Source: an uncultured bacterium (GTDB lineage: Bacteria > Bacillota_A > Clostridia > Oscillospirales > Oscillospiraceae). Taken from it: a stretch of 6,207 nt of DNA. A program made the position numbers and the translations under genes. The DNA is taken from contig CAJMMY010000068.1 of assembly GCA_905214605.1 (NCBI GenBank), forward strand, positions 1 through 6,207, read 5' to 3'. This document shows, piece by piece, positions 5,544 to 6,207 of the stretch. Positions within the stretch are counted from its first letter, which is position 1; each line of letters starts with the position of its first letter. The notes below the pieces were generated by a model. That model had not been told where the DNA came from and searched no databases. It saw only the letters and a list, made by a program, of their open reading frames with translations.

Positions 5544-6207
5544 TTAAGTTTCACTGTTGTCAATCGGAAGAATATCCTTTAACTCCGTGTCCATGGTGAC
5601 GGTAAAACGGGGAAGTTGATATAGCGATTGGGAAACATCAGCAATTTCCGGAACGGTTGTAAAACTCATCGAAAAGTTCTGCTGAATATAGGTTTCGGCA
5701 CACGGTTCTACCGCACCGTATGGATACGCGAAAAACGACGGGGAAACACCCAATTCTTCCTGCATTCTGTTTTTGCTTTTGTCTAAATCCGTAAATACAC
5801 GGCGCTCAAAAGCATCCGGTTGCTCACCGATTTTTCTTTGAATCCCGTTTACTCCGTCCGGATTGAAATTTCCATGCAGCTCGGGATTATGGAGCGCGTA
5901 AGTATGGGAACCGAACTCCACAAGACCGGATTTTTTCATTTCGCGACACATATCCCACGTTAAGTGTCCGGCATCAGACGTTTCGGATAGGGAGACAATC
6001 AGCGAGACCGCTGCTTTCATCTTATATTTTTTCAGCAGTGGGAACATGAATTCATAATTACTGCTGTATCCGTCATCAAAAGTCAAGAGAACGACCTTGG
6101 CGGGTAATCGTTTGCGCTTGATTAAATCGCTTGGCAGAATGGTCTTGTATCCGTTCTCTTGCAGCCACTTTAGGTCCGTTTCGAATTTGTCTGAAGTTAC
6201 CGTTACG
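5544..6207 (-). CDS. Polysaccharide deacetylase (NodB/CE4 domain), N-terminus outside window
   Basis: This is a metal-dependent carbohydrate esterase family 4 enzyme that removes N- or O-acetyl groups from a surface glycan. The visible 220 residues run from the right edge to TAA at 5544-5546. The frame stays open to the edge, so the true start, any signal peptide or membrane anchor, and the usual early Y-H motif are missing. Numbered from the edge, FETDLKWLQENGYKTI (8-23) is the standard lead-in. TFDDGY (42-47) carries catalytic Asp44 and metal-binding Asp45, SHTYALH (100-106) carries metal ligands His101 and His106, and FAYPYG (159-164) is the third motif. The end, QLPRFTV (197-203), lacks an obvious L-x-x-H motif 5. 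This combination resembles the PgaB/IcaB-type subgroup more than peptidoglycan deacetylases. A TTG at 6086 is internal: family-conserved residues continue upstream of it, so it is not the start. The gene converges on the acyltransferase-3 gene. Confidence 0.94.
   Translation of the reverse strand, partial: VTVTSDKFETDLKWLQENGYKTILPSDLIKRKRLPAKVVLLTFDDGYSSNYEFMFPLLKKYKMKAAVSLIVSLSETSDAGHLTWDMCREMKKSGLVEFGSHTYALHNPELHGNFNPDGVNGIQRKIGEQPDAFERRVFTDLDKSKNRMQEELGVSPSFFAYPYGAVEPCAETYIQQNFSMSFTTVPEIADVSQSLYQLPRFTVTMDTELKDILPIDNSET

Noticed and set aside
6084..6086. TTG as the start codon of the deacetylase
   Set aside because: The frame is open to the window edge, and the translation upstream of this codon contains the conserved FETDLKWLQENGY lead-in of the family, so the codon is internal.

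Overview
The window looks like chromosomal DNA of an anaerobic Clostridia-type Firmicute, perhaps Oscillospiraceae/Ruminococcaceae-like. That placement is inferred from gene content (der-plsY next to a two-gene SufC/SufB unit), strong purine-rich ribosome binding sites, a near-consensus sigma-A promoter and compact intrinsic terminators. No species is claimed. There is no mobile element, tRNA, rRNA or CRISPR array.

Region 1 (1-2647, + strand) is the 3' end of one operon: the C-terminus of the ribosome-assembly GTPase Der, the acyl-phosphate:glycerol-3-phosphate acyltransferase PlsY, and a SufC ATPase with a SufB scaffold. der/plsY and sufC/sufB each share one base at the stop/start junction, and plsY and sufC are 19 bases apart. 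A 12-bp hairpin with a T tract ends the operon. The SufC-SufB pair has no SufD, SufS or SufU beside it and has the short lengths expected of a minimal (SMS-type) Fe-S cluster assembly system.

Region 2 (2648-4298, + strand) is a self-contained uracil permease unit. It has a near-perfect promoter (TTGACA-18-TATAAT), a leader of about 145 nt, then uraA/pyrP and its own terminator. The leader holds a 24-codon ORF with a good ribosome binding site, a U-rich stretch near the ORF end, and an intrinsic terminator whose ascending arm contains the ORF stop codon. This is the architecture of UTP-sensing transcription-translation-coupled attenuation, as in enterobacterial pyrBI and pyrE. It is the most interesting signal here, because Firmicutes usually use the RNA-binding protein PyrR for this job and no PyrR site is visible.

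Region 3 (4299-6207) holds a convergent pair: a + strand multi-pass acyltransferase-3 family protein with its own extended -10 promoter, and a - strand polysaccharide deacetylase whose N-terminus lies beyond the right edge. They share a 16-bp bidirectional terminator. Both families act on cell-surface glycans (the IcaC/IcaB pair is the familiar example), so a joint role in modifying an extracellular polysaccharide is plausible but inferred.
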